A DNA stretch of 51,330 nt, taken from Candidatus Troglogloeales bacterium. GTDB taxonomy: Bacteria > Nitrospirota > Nitrospiria > SBBL01 > SBBT01. Every line of letters starts with the position of its first letter. The stretch's first letter is position 1. Shown one piece after another: positions 17,155 through 25,978 of this stretch. Made by a program: the position numbers and the translations under genes. Where the stretch lies: the NCBI GenBank assembly GCA_005239595.1, contig SBBT01000043.1, positions 1 to 51,330 on the forward strand. The letters are read 5' to 3'. The notes beneath the pieces were generated by a model. The model ran no database searches. It worked only from the letters and a program-made list of their open reading frames with translations, and was not told the DNA's origin.

Positions 17155-17436
17155 ATGAGAATATCCAAAGAACGCGTCTTGGCCATATCGAGATCATTGG
17201 TAGAAAACCTGCTTAAAGAGGGCCTGATCACGTATCAGGCCAAAAAAGAGTTACTGGTTTCAAAAATAGAATCGACCGCGATTGACGAGCTTCAAGTTGA
17301 AGACCGCCTTAACGCAGAGGTCAAGGAGATTATGAAACGCTACGAAAAAGAGATGGAAGCCAAAGGGACCGATTATCAAAAAATGTTCCAGATGGTCAAA
17401 AAACAGCTTATCAAAGAGCGCGATCTGATCGTATAA
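17155..17436 (+). CDS. DUF507 family protein, first copy
   Basis: 93 residues from ATG 17155 (MRISKERVLAISRSLVENL). An upstream in-frame start at 17095 would add a non-conserved segment that overlaps the predicted promoter. The protein is helical and charged and ends KQLIKERDLIV. DUF507 has no established function; members are small, often paired, and common in Aquificota, Nitrospirota and Deltaproteobacteria-like groups. It lies 4 bp before a second DUF507 gene and divergent from ihfA. Confidence 0.8.
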   Translation: MRISKERVLAISRSLVENLLKEGLITYQAKKELLVSKIESTAIDELQVEDRLNAEVKEIMKRYEKEMEAKGTDYQKMFQMVKKQLIKERDLIV

Positions 17437-17440
17437 ACAT

Positions 17441-17719
17441 ATGGTGTTAAGCGAGGACAAAATCAACCATCTTTCCCATCGGATATTACAAGCCCTGGAG
17501 AAAGATCCCGCCGTAGAACAAAAAGCAGAACGGTCTGCAATCCTCCGGTCGATTAAGCGGGTCATTTTAGCATCTCTGTCTCAAGATGATGTCATTGACG
17601 CTCTCATTCGAAAGAAGCTCGGCTCCTACACACGCGCGATCGTAGAGGGAAGCTCTGAATGGGATATCCTCTATCACAAGATGTTTCAGGAAGAGATGAA
17701 AAAGAAGGGGATATCGTGA
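17441..17719 (+). CDS. DUF507 family protein, second copy
   Basis: 92 residues (MVLSEDKINHLSHRILQAL ... FQEEMKKKGIS), the same family and size as the gene just upstream but clearly diverged from it. Tandem copies suggest a heterodimer; that is inference. No catalytic motif is visible. It is followed after 77 bp by the JAMM peptidase on the same strand. Confidence 0.8.
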   Translation: MVLSEDKINHLSHRILQALEKDPAVEQKAERSAILRSIKRVILASLSQDDVIDALIRKKLGSYTRAIVEGSSEWDILYHKMFQEEMKKKGIS

Positions 17720-17796
17720 AACAGCCGCGCTGGTACTGCCATTCGCAGGTTGCTGAAAAAGCCATTTAAGGGATTGTAGAACTCTGACAGAACGAT

Positions 17797-18243
17797 ATGG
17801 TTAAGCTCCCCCGTAAAATCTATGACGAGATGATCTCTCATGCCAAAGAAGCGTCTCCCAACGAATGTTGTGGGCTACTGGCAGGAGTGGGCATAACTGT
17901 TTCAGATATCTATCGAATCCAAAATCTCCCGCCAGACGATCCAACAATACTCGCCTTAGCTGTTCCCGCGGACCGAAGGTTCCGCTATGTGATGGATCCA
18001 AAAGAACAATTGTTGGCATTCAAAAGGATGCGGGAGAAAGGAACCGTGATGCTGGGAATCTACCACTCGCATCCTCACTCACCCGCCTATCCCTCTGAAA
18101 CCGATGTGCGCCTTGCCTATTATCCCGATGCGCACTATCTGATTGTCTCCCTTAAAAAGAGTGACGCTCCCGTGGTTCGAGCGTTTTGCATTGTTGAGCA
18201 AAAGGTGATAGACGACACGCTTGAGGTATTTCCCTCAACGTAA
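17797..18243 (+). CDS. JAMM/MPN+ metallopeptidase (M67 family, Mec/QbsD-like)
   Basis: 148 residues forming a single MPN+ domain. The zinc and catalytic residues are visible: Glu23 (PNECCGLLAG), His90 and His92 (YHSHPHSP), Ser100 and Asp103 (PSETD), giving the full HxHx7SxxD signature. Prokaryotic stand-alone JAMM proteins remove C-terminal residues from, or cysteine attached to, ubiquitin-like sulfur carriers (Mec with CysO, QbsD with QbsE). The substrate here is unknown, but the window also encodes a MoaD with residues after its GG (50568-50834). Its stop region overlaps that of the convergent propeller gene by 9 bp. The ribosome-binding site is weak. Confidence 0.9.
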   Translation: MVKLPRKIYDEMISHAKEASPNECCGLLAGVGITVSDIYRIQNLPPDDPTILALAVPADRRFRYVMDPKEQLLAFKRMREKGTVMLGIYHSHPHSPAYPSETDVRLAYYPDAHYLIVSLKKSDAPVVRAFCIVEQKVIDDTLEVFPST

Positions 18244-20148
18244 ATTTAAGAATCGTTTAAGATTTCCCCGTTTTGGGGTTCTGTCAACTCCGAGCAACAC
18301 CCCTTCCTCTTCTGTCGCCAACCAGACAAGGCCGTCTGCCATTGGCAGCACATCGTTCACCTGACGCTCGTAGACCCCACCCCCATGAAGGTGCGCGTGA
18401 TGCCAGCTTTCTCCCCCATTCGCGCTAACGTAAAGCCCGCTGGTCGATCCGATGTAGAGCACGTCGCGATCATCAGGATGGACCACGAACGATATCATAC
18501 GCCCTTCACGAGGGGGCGTTCCGGTCTTCATCCAGCCGGACTGATCACCCTTCCATATCCCATCATTCGTTGCGGCAAAAAGTCGACCCCTGTCCCGCCA
18601 GGCCAAGAATTGAAAAGGGGATGGGGCTGTCACCTTTTCCCATTGGCCAGCCGACTTTATCCAGACAGCATCTGAAACAACGGCCAGGACTTCTGCCCCA
18701 TCGAGGGCCAAGGCGGTCACAGGGCCGGGGTCAACCGGCTCAACCCTCGTCCAGCTCTTTCCGTGATTAGAAGAGACAAAGAGCCCCGCTTCCGTGCCGG
18801 CATAGACGTGGCCTGCCTTATCAATGCCGATGGAGGCCACCTTCCATGGAAGAACCCATTCCACCGGATCCCATCGATGACGGCCAAGCTGTCTTTTATA
18901 GACCCCGCCATCAGTCACAATGTAAATAAAGGTGGCGCCCCGCGCCATGGTGCGCACCGAAAGATTCACCAACCCAACATTATCGGCGATCCAGAGATTA
19001 TTCCGACTCCTGAACATCCCTTTTCCATCGGTTCCAACCGTAATCCCTTCTTTATCGTAACCAATAGTCTTCACGGGAGAAATCAGCAATCCCTTATGAA
19101 GCGAACGCCACGGGGCGCCCCACCTTCCAAAAAAAAGTCCGCCGCCGGTGCCGGCGTAGAGATTCCCCGACTCATTAACCGCCAAAGTGTGGATCTGCAG
19201 ATCGGTCATCCCTTCATGCCAGGGAGACCAGAGTTCCCCATGATTTTCACTATAAAAAACTCCTTCTCCTGTTCCGGCATAGAGGAAACCCCGCTGATCC
19301 GCTACAAGGGCCCGTATAGAAAGATTATTGAGCCCCCTATTGACACGATTCCACTGCGTCCCGCCATCCTCATTTCGAAAAACGCCGGCGCTCAATGTCC
19401 CCGCAAAAAGCGTTCCATTTTTTCCGATGACTAATGTCCGAACAGTCCGCTCTTCCATTCCCTGATCATAAAATCCTCGGCCCCACTCCCGCCATTGATC
19501 CTCTCCAGGTTTCCTTTTAAAAATTCCCCTCCCTTGTGTAGCGGCATAAAGAACGCCGTCTTTGTCCGCCACGATACTGCGCACCAGAACACTTCCCATT
19601 CCTTCATTGAAAGGGACCCAATGTCCTCCCTGATCATGGCTGGTATAGACCCCCTGGCCTGTTCCCGCAAAAAGTTGTTTCGTGGGGAGTGCGGCCACGA
19701 CATGGACCTCTGTATTTTCCAGGCCCAGATTGGCCGACGACCACTGGCGTCCGTCATCATGGCTTATGAAAAGTCCCGCGCGGATCGTTCCCGCAAAAAG
19801 AAGCCCCTCTTTCACCCGCGTTATATTCAATATGAACTTATCATTTAAACCGATATTCGCCGGCACCCAATGTGCTCCTCCATCCTCGCTTCGGAAAACG
19901 CCCTCTCCATACGTTCCAACAAATAATGCTTGATCCCTACCGGCGGCAACGGCCTGAACCACGCCGACTCCAAACGGCCCCCCGGTATGATAGAGGGTGA
20001 TTCCTGCGCCAGGAGGATGGTAATCGGGACGCTGCTGGATTATTTTGACAAACGGGATGGGAGCAGGATTCGGTTTCCTCGAGAAGACGAAGAAACCACC
20101 CACCACCATTGCAGCAAGAAAAATCGCGCCTATCTTACCTCTTGTCAT
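18235..20148 (-). CDS. Exported beta-propeller protein (BNR/Ycf48-like repeats)
   Basis: 637 residues. One N-terminal hydrophobic segment (GAIFLAAMVVGGFFVF) acts as signal anchor. The rest is a series of about nine Asp-box-like repeats: SEDGGAHW, SHDDGRQW, SHDQGGHW, NEDGGTQW, SENHGELW, SSNHGKSW, SANGGESW, alternating with LFAGT/LYAGTG strands. This resembles photosystem assembly factor Ycf48, sialidase and sortilin propellers, but the sialidase arginines are not evident. Its role is unknown; it may be a periplasmic binding or assembly protein. It overlaps tatC by 14 bp and is the last gene of the radA-tat run. Confidence 0.8.
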   Translation of the reverse strand: MTRGKIGAIFLAAMVVGGFFVFSRKPNPAPIPFVKIIQQRPDYHPPGAGITLYHTGGPFGVGVVQAVAAGRDQALFVGTYGEGVFRSEDGGAHWVPANIGLNDKFILNITRVKEGLLFAGTIRAGLFISHDDGRQWSSANLGLENTEVHVVAALPTKQLFAGTGQGVYTSHDQGGHWVPFNEGMGSVLVRSIVADKDGVLYAATQGRGIFKRKPGEDQWREWGRGFYDQGMEERTVRTLVIGKNGTLFAGTLSAGVFRNEDGGTQWNRVNRGLNNLSIRALVADQRGFLYAGTGEGVFYSENHGELWSPWHEGMTDLQIHTLAVNESGNLYAGTGGGLFFGRWGAPWRSLHKGLLISPVKTIGYDKEGITVGTDGKGMFRSRNNLWIADNVGLVNLSVRTMARGATFIYIVTDGGVYKRQLGRHRWDPVEWVLPWKVASIGIDKAGHVYAGTEAGLFVSSNHGKSWTRVEPVDPGPVTALALDGAEVLAVVSDAVWIKSAGQWEKVTAPSPFQFLAWRDRGRLFAATNDGIWKGDQSGWMKTGTPPREGRMISFVVHPDDRDVLYIGSTSGLYVSANGGESWHHAHLHGGGVYERQVNDVLPMADGLVWLATEEEGVLLGVDRTPKRGNLKRFLNLR

Positions 20149-20896
20149 CCCCCGCAGTCTCCTGCCTCTTCATATCCCCCGTTCCCAAAATGCGAACCGC
20201 CACAATGCCAATCTCATAAAGACAAATCATCGGAACGGCCATCATACATTGGTTAAAGATGTCCGGTGTCGGCGTAAGAATGGCTGCGATGAAAAACACG
20301 GCCAAGATAGCATATTTTCGATGCCCCGTCAGATTCTCTACGGTCAGCAACCCTATTTTTGACAACAAGATCATGACAACCGGAAGCTCAAAAATCAGGC
20401 CGAAGGCGATCAGAAACTTCAACACGAAATCCACATACATTGAAATGGAAATTTGAGGCGTAAGCCCGCTCTGCCGTCCATAATCGATCAGAAAACGCAA
20501 GGCAAAGGGGAGGGCAACGCTATAACAAAATGCAATTCCAAGGAAAAAAAAGAAGACGGCAAAAATCAGGAACGGACGATATTGTCTGCGTTCTTCTACA
20601 AGCAAGCCGGGAGATACGAATCCCCAAACCTCATAGACGATAAAAGGGAGTGAGCAGAGGAAACCGATGAAAAGGGCAATCTTTAAATCGGTCCAAAAGG
20701 CCTCCGCCGGTGAAAGGAAAACCAGGGGGGCATCCAGGAGGCTGTGAAACCACGATACCACCTCGGCAGACAAATAAAAGGCACTACAGAAGAAAAAGAA
20801 GAGGACAAAAAGGGATTTTATGAGGCGGCGCCGAAGCTCTCGGAGGTGTCCGCTGATCGGCATCGCTACCGCATCTTTACCTCCGATCTCTTTCAC
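20135..20896 (-). CDS. tatC: Sec-independent protein translocase TatC
   Basis: 253 residues with six transmembrane helices. Conserved features are the N-terminal HLRELRRRL, the periplasmic FVSPGL before ERRQYRPF, and the C-terminal AILTPTPDIFNQ segment. TatC binds twin-arginine signal peptides in the inner membrane. The annotated start is GTG 20896; an internal ATG at 20863 (MPISGHLREL) is possible. It overlaps tatA/B by 20 bp and the propeller gene by 14 bp, so translation of all three is likely coupled. Confidence 0.95.
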   Translation of the reverse strand: MKEIGGKDAVAMPISGHLRELRRRLIKSLFVLFFFFCSAFYLSAEVVSWFHSLLDAPLVFLSPAEAFWTDLKIALFIGFLCSLPFIVYEVWGFVSPGLLVEERRQYRPFLIFAVFFFFLGIAFCYSVALPFALRFLIDYGRQSGLTPQISISMYVDFVLKFLIAFGLIFELPVVMILLSKIGLLTVENLTGHRKYAILAVFFIAAILTPTPDIFNQCMMAVPMICLYEIGIVAVRILGTGDMKRQETAGDDKR

Positions 20897-21104
20897 CCTC
20901 GTCGAACCCTTCCTGAACTTTTAGCCCTTTTTGTATTGGATCGATCTCCTTTTCAAAACCGGTGCGGAACTCTTCGCTCGCCCGTCGAATGACATAAACC
21001 CCTTTTCCCAATATCCTGGCAATGGCAGGGAGTTTATCGGGCCCGAGTATGACAAGGGCCAGTGCCAACAAAAATATAAGCTCCGGAACGCCGATGCCGA
21101 ACAA
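20877..21104 (-). CDS. Twin-arginine translocase TatA/TatB-family subunit
   Basis: 75 residues: one short transmembrane helix (PELIFLLALALVIL), the LGPDKLP hinge and an amphipathic helix (IARILGKGVYVIRRASEEF) with a charged tail. GPDKLP is closer to the TatB/TatA-dual type than to classical TatA (FGPxKLP). Only one such gene accompanies tatC here, so it may do both jobs. It starts with MFGIGVPEL and lies in the radA-tatC operon. Confidence 0.9.
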   Translation of the reverse strand: MFGIGVPELIFLLALALVILGPDKLPAIARILGKGVYVIRRASEEFRTGFEKEIDPIQKGLKVQEGFDEGERDRR

Positions 21105-21130
21105 TGTCTCCCCCTGAAGTTGATCTCTCT

Positions 21131-21391
21131 TTACGCAGAGGGAAGGTCGGTTGGAATTTTCCCTGTTTTCTCTGCACCGATATAGAGACGGACCATCTCC
21201 ATCATATCGTCTTTGGCCGCCAGTTTCTTTTTCTGGAAGATTTTCTTCTGAACTTCCTCTTGCGGTGTTAAAATTTTCTTTCGATTCATTTCTTGCAGTA
21301 TCTGATCAAATTCAGCATGTTTTTTCTCAACACTCCGAAAATGTCGATTTTGTTCACGCAAAACATCAATAACCCCTTTTATCTCTTCCAT
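21131..21391 (-). CDS. DUF465/YdcH-like small coiled-coil protein
   Basis: 86 residues from ATG 21391, chosen because AAGGAGG lies 8 bp upstream; the in-frame start at 21427 has no such site. The sequence (LREQNRHFRSVEKKHAEFDQIL ... QKKIFQKKKLAAKDDM) is a helical hairpin typical of DUF465. Function is not established for the family. It lies between rimI and tatA/B in the same orientation. Confidence 0.7.
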   Translation of the reverse strand: MEEIKGVIDVLREQNRHFRSVEKKHAEFDQILQEMNRKKILTPQEEVQKKIFQKKKLAAKDDMMEMVRLYIGAEKTGKIPTDLPSA

Positions 21392-21481
21392 AGGTCCTAC
21401 CTCCTTAAAATCCCTGACATGGTTCATTAACGAACGGTATCGCCTCCTTGTCTCGCCTGAAAACCTGTCTTCTCTGGTGAT

Positions 21482-21958
21482 TTAAAGAACACAATCAACA
21501 CCATATTCGAACACCAGGGCATGCTCTGTCGGTCTATCGTAATAGTTCGGGCGGCATCCGACTTCCCTGAACCCAAATTTTCTATAAAGGTTCTGGGCCA
21601 CCAGATTTGTGGCGCGAACTTCCAGCGTGGCCTTTCGAGCCCCGCTTGCCTGACCGATGCGCATCGCAAAACGAATCAATTCCCCCCCGATACCCTGCTT
21701 ACGATATGCGGGATCAACCGCCAAGTTCATCACGCTAAGGTCATCGAAAACGATTCTGAAGATAATGTACCCGACAATGCGGCAAGACTGCCTCTCCCTT
21801 GCGACGTACGATAATGAAAAGGGGGCATCTGCCAGCTCGGACAGAAACATTTTTTTCGACCAGGGAGCAGAAAAAGACGCCAGCTCTATTTCCATGACAC
21901 GTTGAATATCGGCCTTCGTCATTTTTTCAACAGATGTTAAAAAATATCGGGTCTTCAT
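21482..21958 (-). CDS. rimI: Ribosomal protein bS18-alanine N-acetyltransferase
   Basis: 158 residues of the GNAT fold. The acetyl-CoA loop is LAVDPAYRKQGIGGELI (about 80-96), and the C-terminal NLYRKFGFREVGCRPNYY plus DRPTEHALV match RimI, including the tyrosine general-acid region. It acetylates the N-terminus of protein S18. It follows tsaB by 21 bp; tsaB-rimI pairing is common in bacteria and supports the assignment. Confidence 0.9.
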   Translation of the reverse strand: MKTRYFLTSVEKMTKADIQRVMEIELASFSAPWSKKMFLSELADAPFSLSYVARERQSCRIVGYIIFRIVFDDLSVMNLAVDPAYRKQGIGGELIRFAMRIGQASGARKATLEVRATNLVAQNLYRKFGFREVGCRPNYYDRPTEHALVFEYGVDCVL

Positions 21959-21979
21959 AAATCTTTATCCTGTGAGGCG

Positions 21980-22669
21980 CTACCTCGGCACAAACTCCGC
22001 TGAAGCAACCGTCATGTCGTCTGGAAGTGCCTCATGGGGTAGCACCGCTTCCCCTTTTAAGAACCGTGTAAACCCCATCTCGGCAACGAGCGATGCCATG
22101 GGAGGCTGTAAGGCCGAAGGAGGAAAGAGGGCTTTCCCGCCACACGCCTCTAAAACGGTCTCCTTATATTTTAAAACTTCCCCCCCTACAAATAATACCT
22201 CTTGTTTAAAAGATCCAATTTGACACAGCGCCTCTTCCAGAGACGAGGTCGTATCGGGACGAAGACGAAGCGGGCTCCCCTCGCGAGGATCGAACAAGGC
22301 CCAATAAACTTCTTTCCGTCTGGCATAAAGAAAGGATGCGATCAGGGCCCGGCAATAAGGAAATGCCGCCGCCATCGCCTCGAGTGTGGGGACCATGACC
22401 AGCGGTTTTTGGGAACCCATCGCAAGCCCCTTGGCGGTTGCAAGACCCACACGCAAGCCGGTGTAAGAACCCGGACCACACGACACGGCAATGGCCGCAA
22501 GATCGGTCAATGCGGTCTGGCCTACCTCTAAGAGGTGATCAATAGTACAGAGAAGCCGCTCGGAATGACGAAGCTGGATATCAAACCGACACTCCGCAAT
22601 AAGCCGCCCCTTCTCCATTAAGGCCGCTCCCCCGGCCATGGTAGCCGTTTCAATCGCTAATATCTTCAT
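21980..22669 (-). CDS. tsaB: tRNA t6A37 biosynthesis protein TsaB
   Basis: 229 residues of the ASKHA fold, beginning MKILAIETAT. The SCGPGSYTGLRVGLATAKGLA segment is diagnostic. TsaB is the inactive paralogue that pairs with TsaD in making threonylcarbamoyl-adenosine in ANN-decoding tRNAs. Length is normal. It lies 27 bp after the lipoprotein gene and immediately before rimI. Confidence 0.95.
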   Translation of the reverse strand: MKILAIETATMAGGAALMEKGRLIAECRFDIQLRHSERLLCTIDHLLEVGQTALTDLAAIAVSCGPGSYTGLRVGLATAKGLAMGSQKPLVMVPTLEAMAAAFPYCRALIASFLYARRKEVYWALFDPREGSPLRLRPDTTSSLEEALCQIGSFKQEVLFVGGEVLKYKETVLEACGGKALFPPSALQPPMASLVAEMGFTRFLKGEAVLPHEALPDDMTVASAEFVPR

Positions 22670-22696
22670 TCACCCTACTTTCCTCAGACAACTCTC

Positions 22697-23443
22697 TTAT
22701 AACGCTCCATCCTGGGGGATCAGGGCGACCTCCGTAAACTGTATGGCCACCCGCTCCTGTTGGGTTTCCCACTCAACAACAAATGGAATATCCTGCTGCC
22801 CGATCCTGCGATAACGATCCATCGTGACGACGGCACGCAACGCACCGGCCGGATCAAATGTCTCCACCTTTTTGACCCAGAGCGCACTTCGCTCAATCCA
22901 GACCTTTTTCTGAAGAGACGCCTTCTCCTGAGGAAACGCTACGAGTGAAAGAACAAGAAAGTCGTCCGTTTTCTCCAAAACTGGAACATACGGGGTTATT
23001 TCTGGAATACCGGCTCGCTTTATCCAATCCAGAAACTCGATTGACCCAAACGGCGCCTCTTTCTGCACAAGCTTTTCGAAGGCGTCACGGCTTAAATGAA
23101 TTGCCTTGCGTTTTAGCGGAATTGTCAAGGAAGCGGTTGACGGGGTTATTGTAAAATCAAAAAGCGTTCCGCCCAACAGATCAAATCCCTCAACTCGAAT
23201 CTGGCTATGCCCGGAGAAGAACGCAGCTTTAAATTTCTGATAACCCGATCGCGGGGAGGCGACCGTTACATTGGCGAGACCCTTAAACCCTTTTATTCCG
23301 TCCAGGCGATTCTGGTAAAGATGAAGCAGATCCTGAAGCGAGACCTCTTTTTTAATGGCCTCCTGCGGCAGATGGAAGGCGCACCCCGTTAAAACAACCA
23401 AAATCACCCACCCTGCCGTATGGGCCAGTTGAGGCATTCTCAT
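22697..23443 (-). CDS. LolB/DUF4292-like outer-membrane lipoprotein
   Basis: 248 residues. The N-terminal signal ends in the lipobox LTGC (Cys21), so it is lipid-anchored. The mature part has the beta-rich pattern of LolA/LolB-type folds: GFKGLANVTVASPRSGYQKFKA, then QIRVEGFDLLGGTLFDFT. It may carry lipids or lipoproteins, but this is a fold-level inference. It starts inside radA (ATGA overlap) with GGAGG 4 bp before the ATG. Confidence 0.7.
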   Translation of the reverse strand: MRMPQLAHTAGWVILVVLTGCAFHLPQEAIKKEVSLQDLLHLYQNRLDGIKGFKGLANVTVASPRSGYQKFKAAFFSGHSQIRVEGFDLLGGTLFDFTITPSTASLTIPLKRKAIHLSRDAFEKLVQKEAPFGSIEFLDWIKRAGIPEITPYVPVLEKTDDFLVLSLVAFPQEKASLQKKVWIERSALWVKKVETFDPAGALRAVVTMDRYRRIGQQDIPFVVEWETQQERVAIQFTEVALIPQDGAL

Positions 23444-24819
23444 ATCACCTCCAGCGCCTCTGCCACATGGGATACACCCACCATCTTCATGCCGCCTTGA
23501 AACACCGCTTCCTCTCTTAATGCCTGCTCATTGCGCCTTGGAAGAATACACCGTTTAAAACCGAGTTTTTCCGCCTCCCGTACCCGTTGGCCTATCTGTT
23601 GGATCCCGCGAACTTCACCGGCCAGTCCCACCTCTCCAACGACAACGGTATCTGGATCAATCGGCCTTTCCCTAAAACTTGAGGCAATAGCGGTCAAGAC
23701 GCCAAGGTCTATTGCCGGTTCGTCAATTTGTATACCGCTGACCACATTCACAAAAACGTCAAAAGAAGAGAGTTGCAGACCTGCCCGCTTCTCTAAAATA
23801 GCGAGAAGGAGCGAGACCCTGCTTGGATCAACGCCTAACGCCATTCGCCGTGCCGTGCCGAAATAGGAGGGAGAAACCAGCGCCTGAAGTTCAACCAGGA
23901 TAGGACGGGTCCCCTCCTGCGCCGCAACAACGACGGAACCAGCCGCATCCCTGGGCCGTTCCGCCAAAAAAAGGCCGGAGGGGTTATCCACTTCCAGCAG
24001 GCCCGAACCCTTCATTTCAAAAACACCGACCTCATGGGTGGAACCAAACCGGTTTTTCACAGCCCGAAGAAGGCGATAAGAATGGCCTTTGTCGCCCTCA
24101 AAGTAGAGCACCGTATCGACAATGTGCTCCAGGACGCGGGGGCCGGCAATCGCCCCCTCCTTGGTCACATGCCCAATCATAAAAACAGCGACATTGGATC
24201 GCTTGGCATAGTACATGAGTTGCGCGGCCACTTCCCGAATTTGGGTAACGCTTCCAGGTGCGGAGGTCAGCTGCGACGTGTAGACCGTTTGGATGGAATC
24301 GACCACAATCGCCAAAGGTTTTATCTCTTCCGCCTGGCGAATGATGGCCTCGAAGGACGTCTCCGTCAAAACATAGAGATAGTCTGAGACGATACCAAGA
24401 CGGTCGGCCCGCATTTTAATCTGGGCAGGCGATTCTTCCCCGGACACATAGAGAATCTTCCCACGGCCACAACCAAGGGCATTAACCGACTGGAGAATCA
24501 GGGTTGACTTGCCTATGCCAGGGTCGCCGCCAATCAGCACCACCGACCCGGAAACCACCCCACCGCCTAAAACCCGATCCAGTTCTCTTAAACCGGTCTT
24601 AAAACGGGCCTCTTCTGCCAGGTTTATTTGAGAAATCGGCCTGGGTTGGGAGCCTTCTCCATTTCCCGAAACCTGCGCCACCCATCGTTCATGATCTTCG
24701 GAAGGCTGGCACTCTTCAACCAGCGAGTTCCATGTTCCACAATCAGGGCATCTTCCGAGCCATTTCTGGGACTTAAAACCACACCCCTGGCAATAAAAAA
24801 CAGTCCTTACCTTGGCCAT
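23440..24819 (-). CDS. radA: DNA repair protein RadA/Sms
   Basis: 459 residues from ATG 24819 (an in-frame GTG at 24828 is the alternative). An N-terminal zinc finger (CQGCGFKSQKWLGRCPDCG) is followed by the RecA-like ATPase with Walker A GGDPGIGKST, then the RadA-specific KNRFGST motif and a C-terminal Lon-protease-like domain. It is a hexameric branch-migration helicase in recombination. It heads a run of genes down to the propeller protein. Confidence 0.96.
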   Translation of the reverse strand: MAKVRTVFYCQGCGFKSQKWLGRCPDCGTWNSLVEECQPSEDHERWVAQVSGNGEGSQPRPISQINLAEEARFKTGLRELDRVLGGGVVSGSVVLIGGDPGIGKSTLILQSVNALGCGRGKILYVSGEESPAQIKMRADRLGIVSDYLYVLTETSFEAIIRQAEEIKPLAIVVDSIQTVYTSQLTSAPGSVTQIREVAAQLMYYAKRSNVAVFMIGHVTKEGAIAGPRVLEHIVDTVLYFEGDKGHSYRLLRAVKNRFGSTHEVGVFEMKGSGLLEVDNPSGLFLAERPRDAAGSVVVAAQEGTRPILVELQALVSPSYFGTARRMALGVDPSRVSLLLAILEKRAGLQLSSFDVFVNVVSGIQIDEPAIDLGVLTAIASSFRERPIDPDTVVVGEVGLAGEVRGIQQIGQRVREAEKLGFKRCILPRRNEQALREEAVFQGGMKMVGVSHVAEALEVI

Positions 24820-24907
24820 GATGCCCACCTGAATTTAATTTTAATCGTCAGGTACAAAGAAAGCAAACTTTAGATGGACAGGAGCTGCTTACCAACAGGT
24901 CAAACAC

Positions 24908-25273
24908 CTATTGCGATGATGGAAAGGGGAAGAAAAGCCCCATGACACGGACGATAGTGTGATTACGTTCATGGGGCATAATTTGGTAGGTTTGGTTTCC
25001 AAAAAATGCAACTGCCATGGCCTGAACTTCATCAAGCCCAGGCGGGCCTAAGCGCCGGGATACGTGGAGCTGATACTGTCCGCATTCTTCGCTTCTGTCG
25101 ATACCCTTGAAAAAAACGACATCAATCCCACACAGTGTCGCCCGATGACAATCTCGCGGCACCTCGCCATCCCAACAGATTTCGACTTCCGCGGTCTCTT
25201 TCAGTAAGAGAATTTTCTGGCACTCCCCATCTGTAAAATGGAGCGTTCCCTGCCGCGCCGATGAATTTTTCAC
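24908..25273 (-). CDS. Hypothetical 121-residue protein
   Basis: I do not recognise this protein. It starts at GTG 25273, six bases after the preceding gene's stop, without a visible Shine-Dalgarno, so coupling to the TPR lipoprotein is likely. It has no signal peptide or membrane helix. Five cysteines are spread along it (ECQK, EICW, DCHRATLC, ECGQ). The pattern of short strands would fit a beta-barrel such as a PilZ-like fold, but the PilZ RxxxR and DxSxxG motifs are missing. Confidence 0.5.
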   Translation of the reverse strand: MKNSSARQGTLHFTDGECQKILLLKETAEVEICWDGEVPRDCHRATLCGIDVVFFKGIDRSEECGQYQLHVSRRLGPPGLDEVQAMAVAFFGNQTYQIMPHERNHTIVRVMGLFFPFPSSQ

Positions 25274-25279
25274 AATGGC

Positions 25280-25651
25280 TTACATACCGAGATGTTTTTT
25301 TAGAATTTCCGCCTCGGCAATTTTGGGATTGGAGGCCCCTAACTCCTTGGCTTTTTTAAACGCCTCGGTCGCCTCCTGGTGTTTCCCCTGGCCATCGAGG
25401 GAGACTCCCAGGTTAAACTGGGCCTCCGCAAAATTTGGGGCCGCGGCAACCGCCTCCTGAAACATCGGAGTTGAAACATCATAATGCCCCTGCACAAGAT
25501 GGTCTACCCCTTCATTGTTTTTTGCCGCCGCGGTTTGATTGCCCATATCCGAAGGGGACATCAAGGCCGGAATTTGACTTCCTGATCCCCCGCCTCCGGA
25601 ACAGGCAGCCATCAGAAGCACCACCACTATAAACAATCCCATATTCTTCAT
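25280..25651 (-). CDS. TPR lipoprotein
   Basis: 123 residues. The signal peptide ends in a lipobox (LLMAAC, Cys17) followed by a glycine/serine-rich linker. Two TPR units follow (about 45-112): GVDHLVQGHYDVSTPMFQEA and AQFNLGVSLDGQGKHQEATE. It is probably a periplasm-facing scaffold protein; no partner is evident. The 7-bp spacing to the next gene suggests a two-gene operon. Confidence 0.75.
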   Translation of the reverse strand: MKNMGLFIVVVLLMAACSGGGGSGSQIPALMSPSDMGNQTAAAKNNEGVDHLVQGHYDVSTPMFQEAVAAAPNFAEAQFNLGVSLDGQGKHQEATEAFKKAKELGASNPKIAEAEILKKHLGM

Positions 25652-25978
25652 ACCGTTCTCCTTTCATCACAAACAACATCAGTCAGTTCAAAGACGTCTG
25701 AGTATAGGCAAGTAGTTCCCGGAATGCAAGAGGACGTATGGAAAGTGTAGCAGATAGGTATAGGGACAATACGTGCGAGGTAGTGTGCGAGGTATTCCTT
25801 ACTTGCCGTATTACAGGTAAGGCTTGCTTCTCTTAAAATGTCTTCGTCGAGAGCGGGAGATTTCGTTCGGACAGTGCATTGGTACCGTTGCCGTGGCCAT
25901 AGAGTAAGAGGCCATAGAGCAAGATGTCTTCCTTTCATGATACAATTAAACCTGCTCTGATAAAGCAGGGGCGTTTGC
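25652..25978. other. Divergent intergenic region with short duplications
   Basis: This 327-bp gap separates the TPR lipoprotein gene from the MBL-like gene. No open frame or RNA gene is evident. It contains two local duplications: GTGCGAGGTA at 25773-25782 and 25785-25794, and a 15-bp tandem copy (GGCCATAGAGYAAGA, one mismatch) at 25895-25909 and 25910-25924. A 6-bp hairpin CCTGCT/AGCAGG lies just before the MBL-like ATG. Confidence 0.6.
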
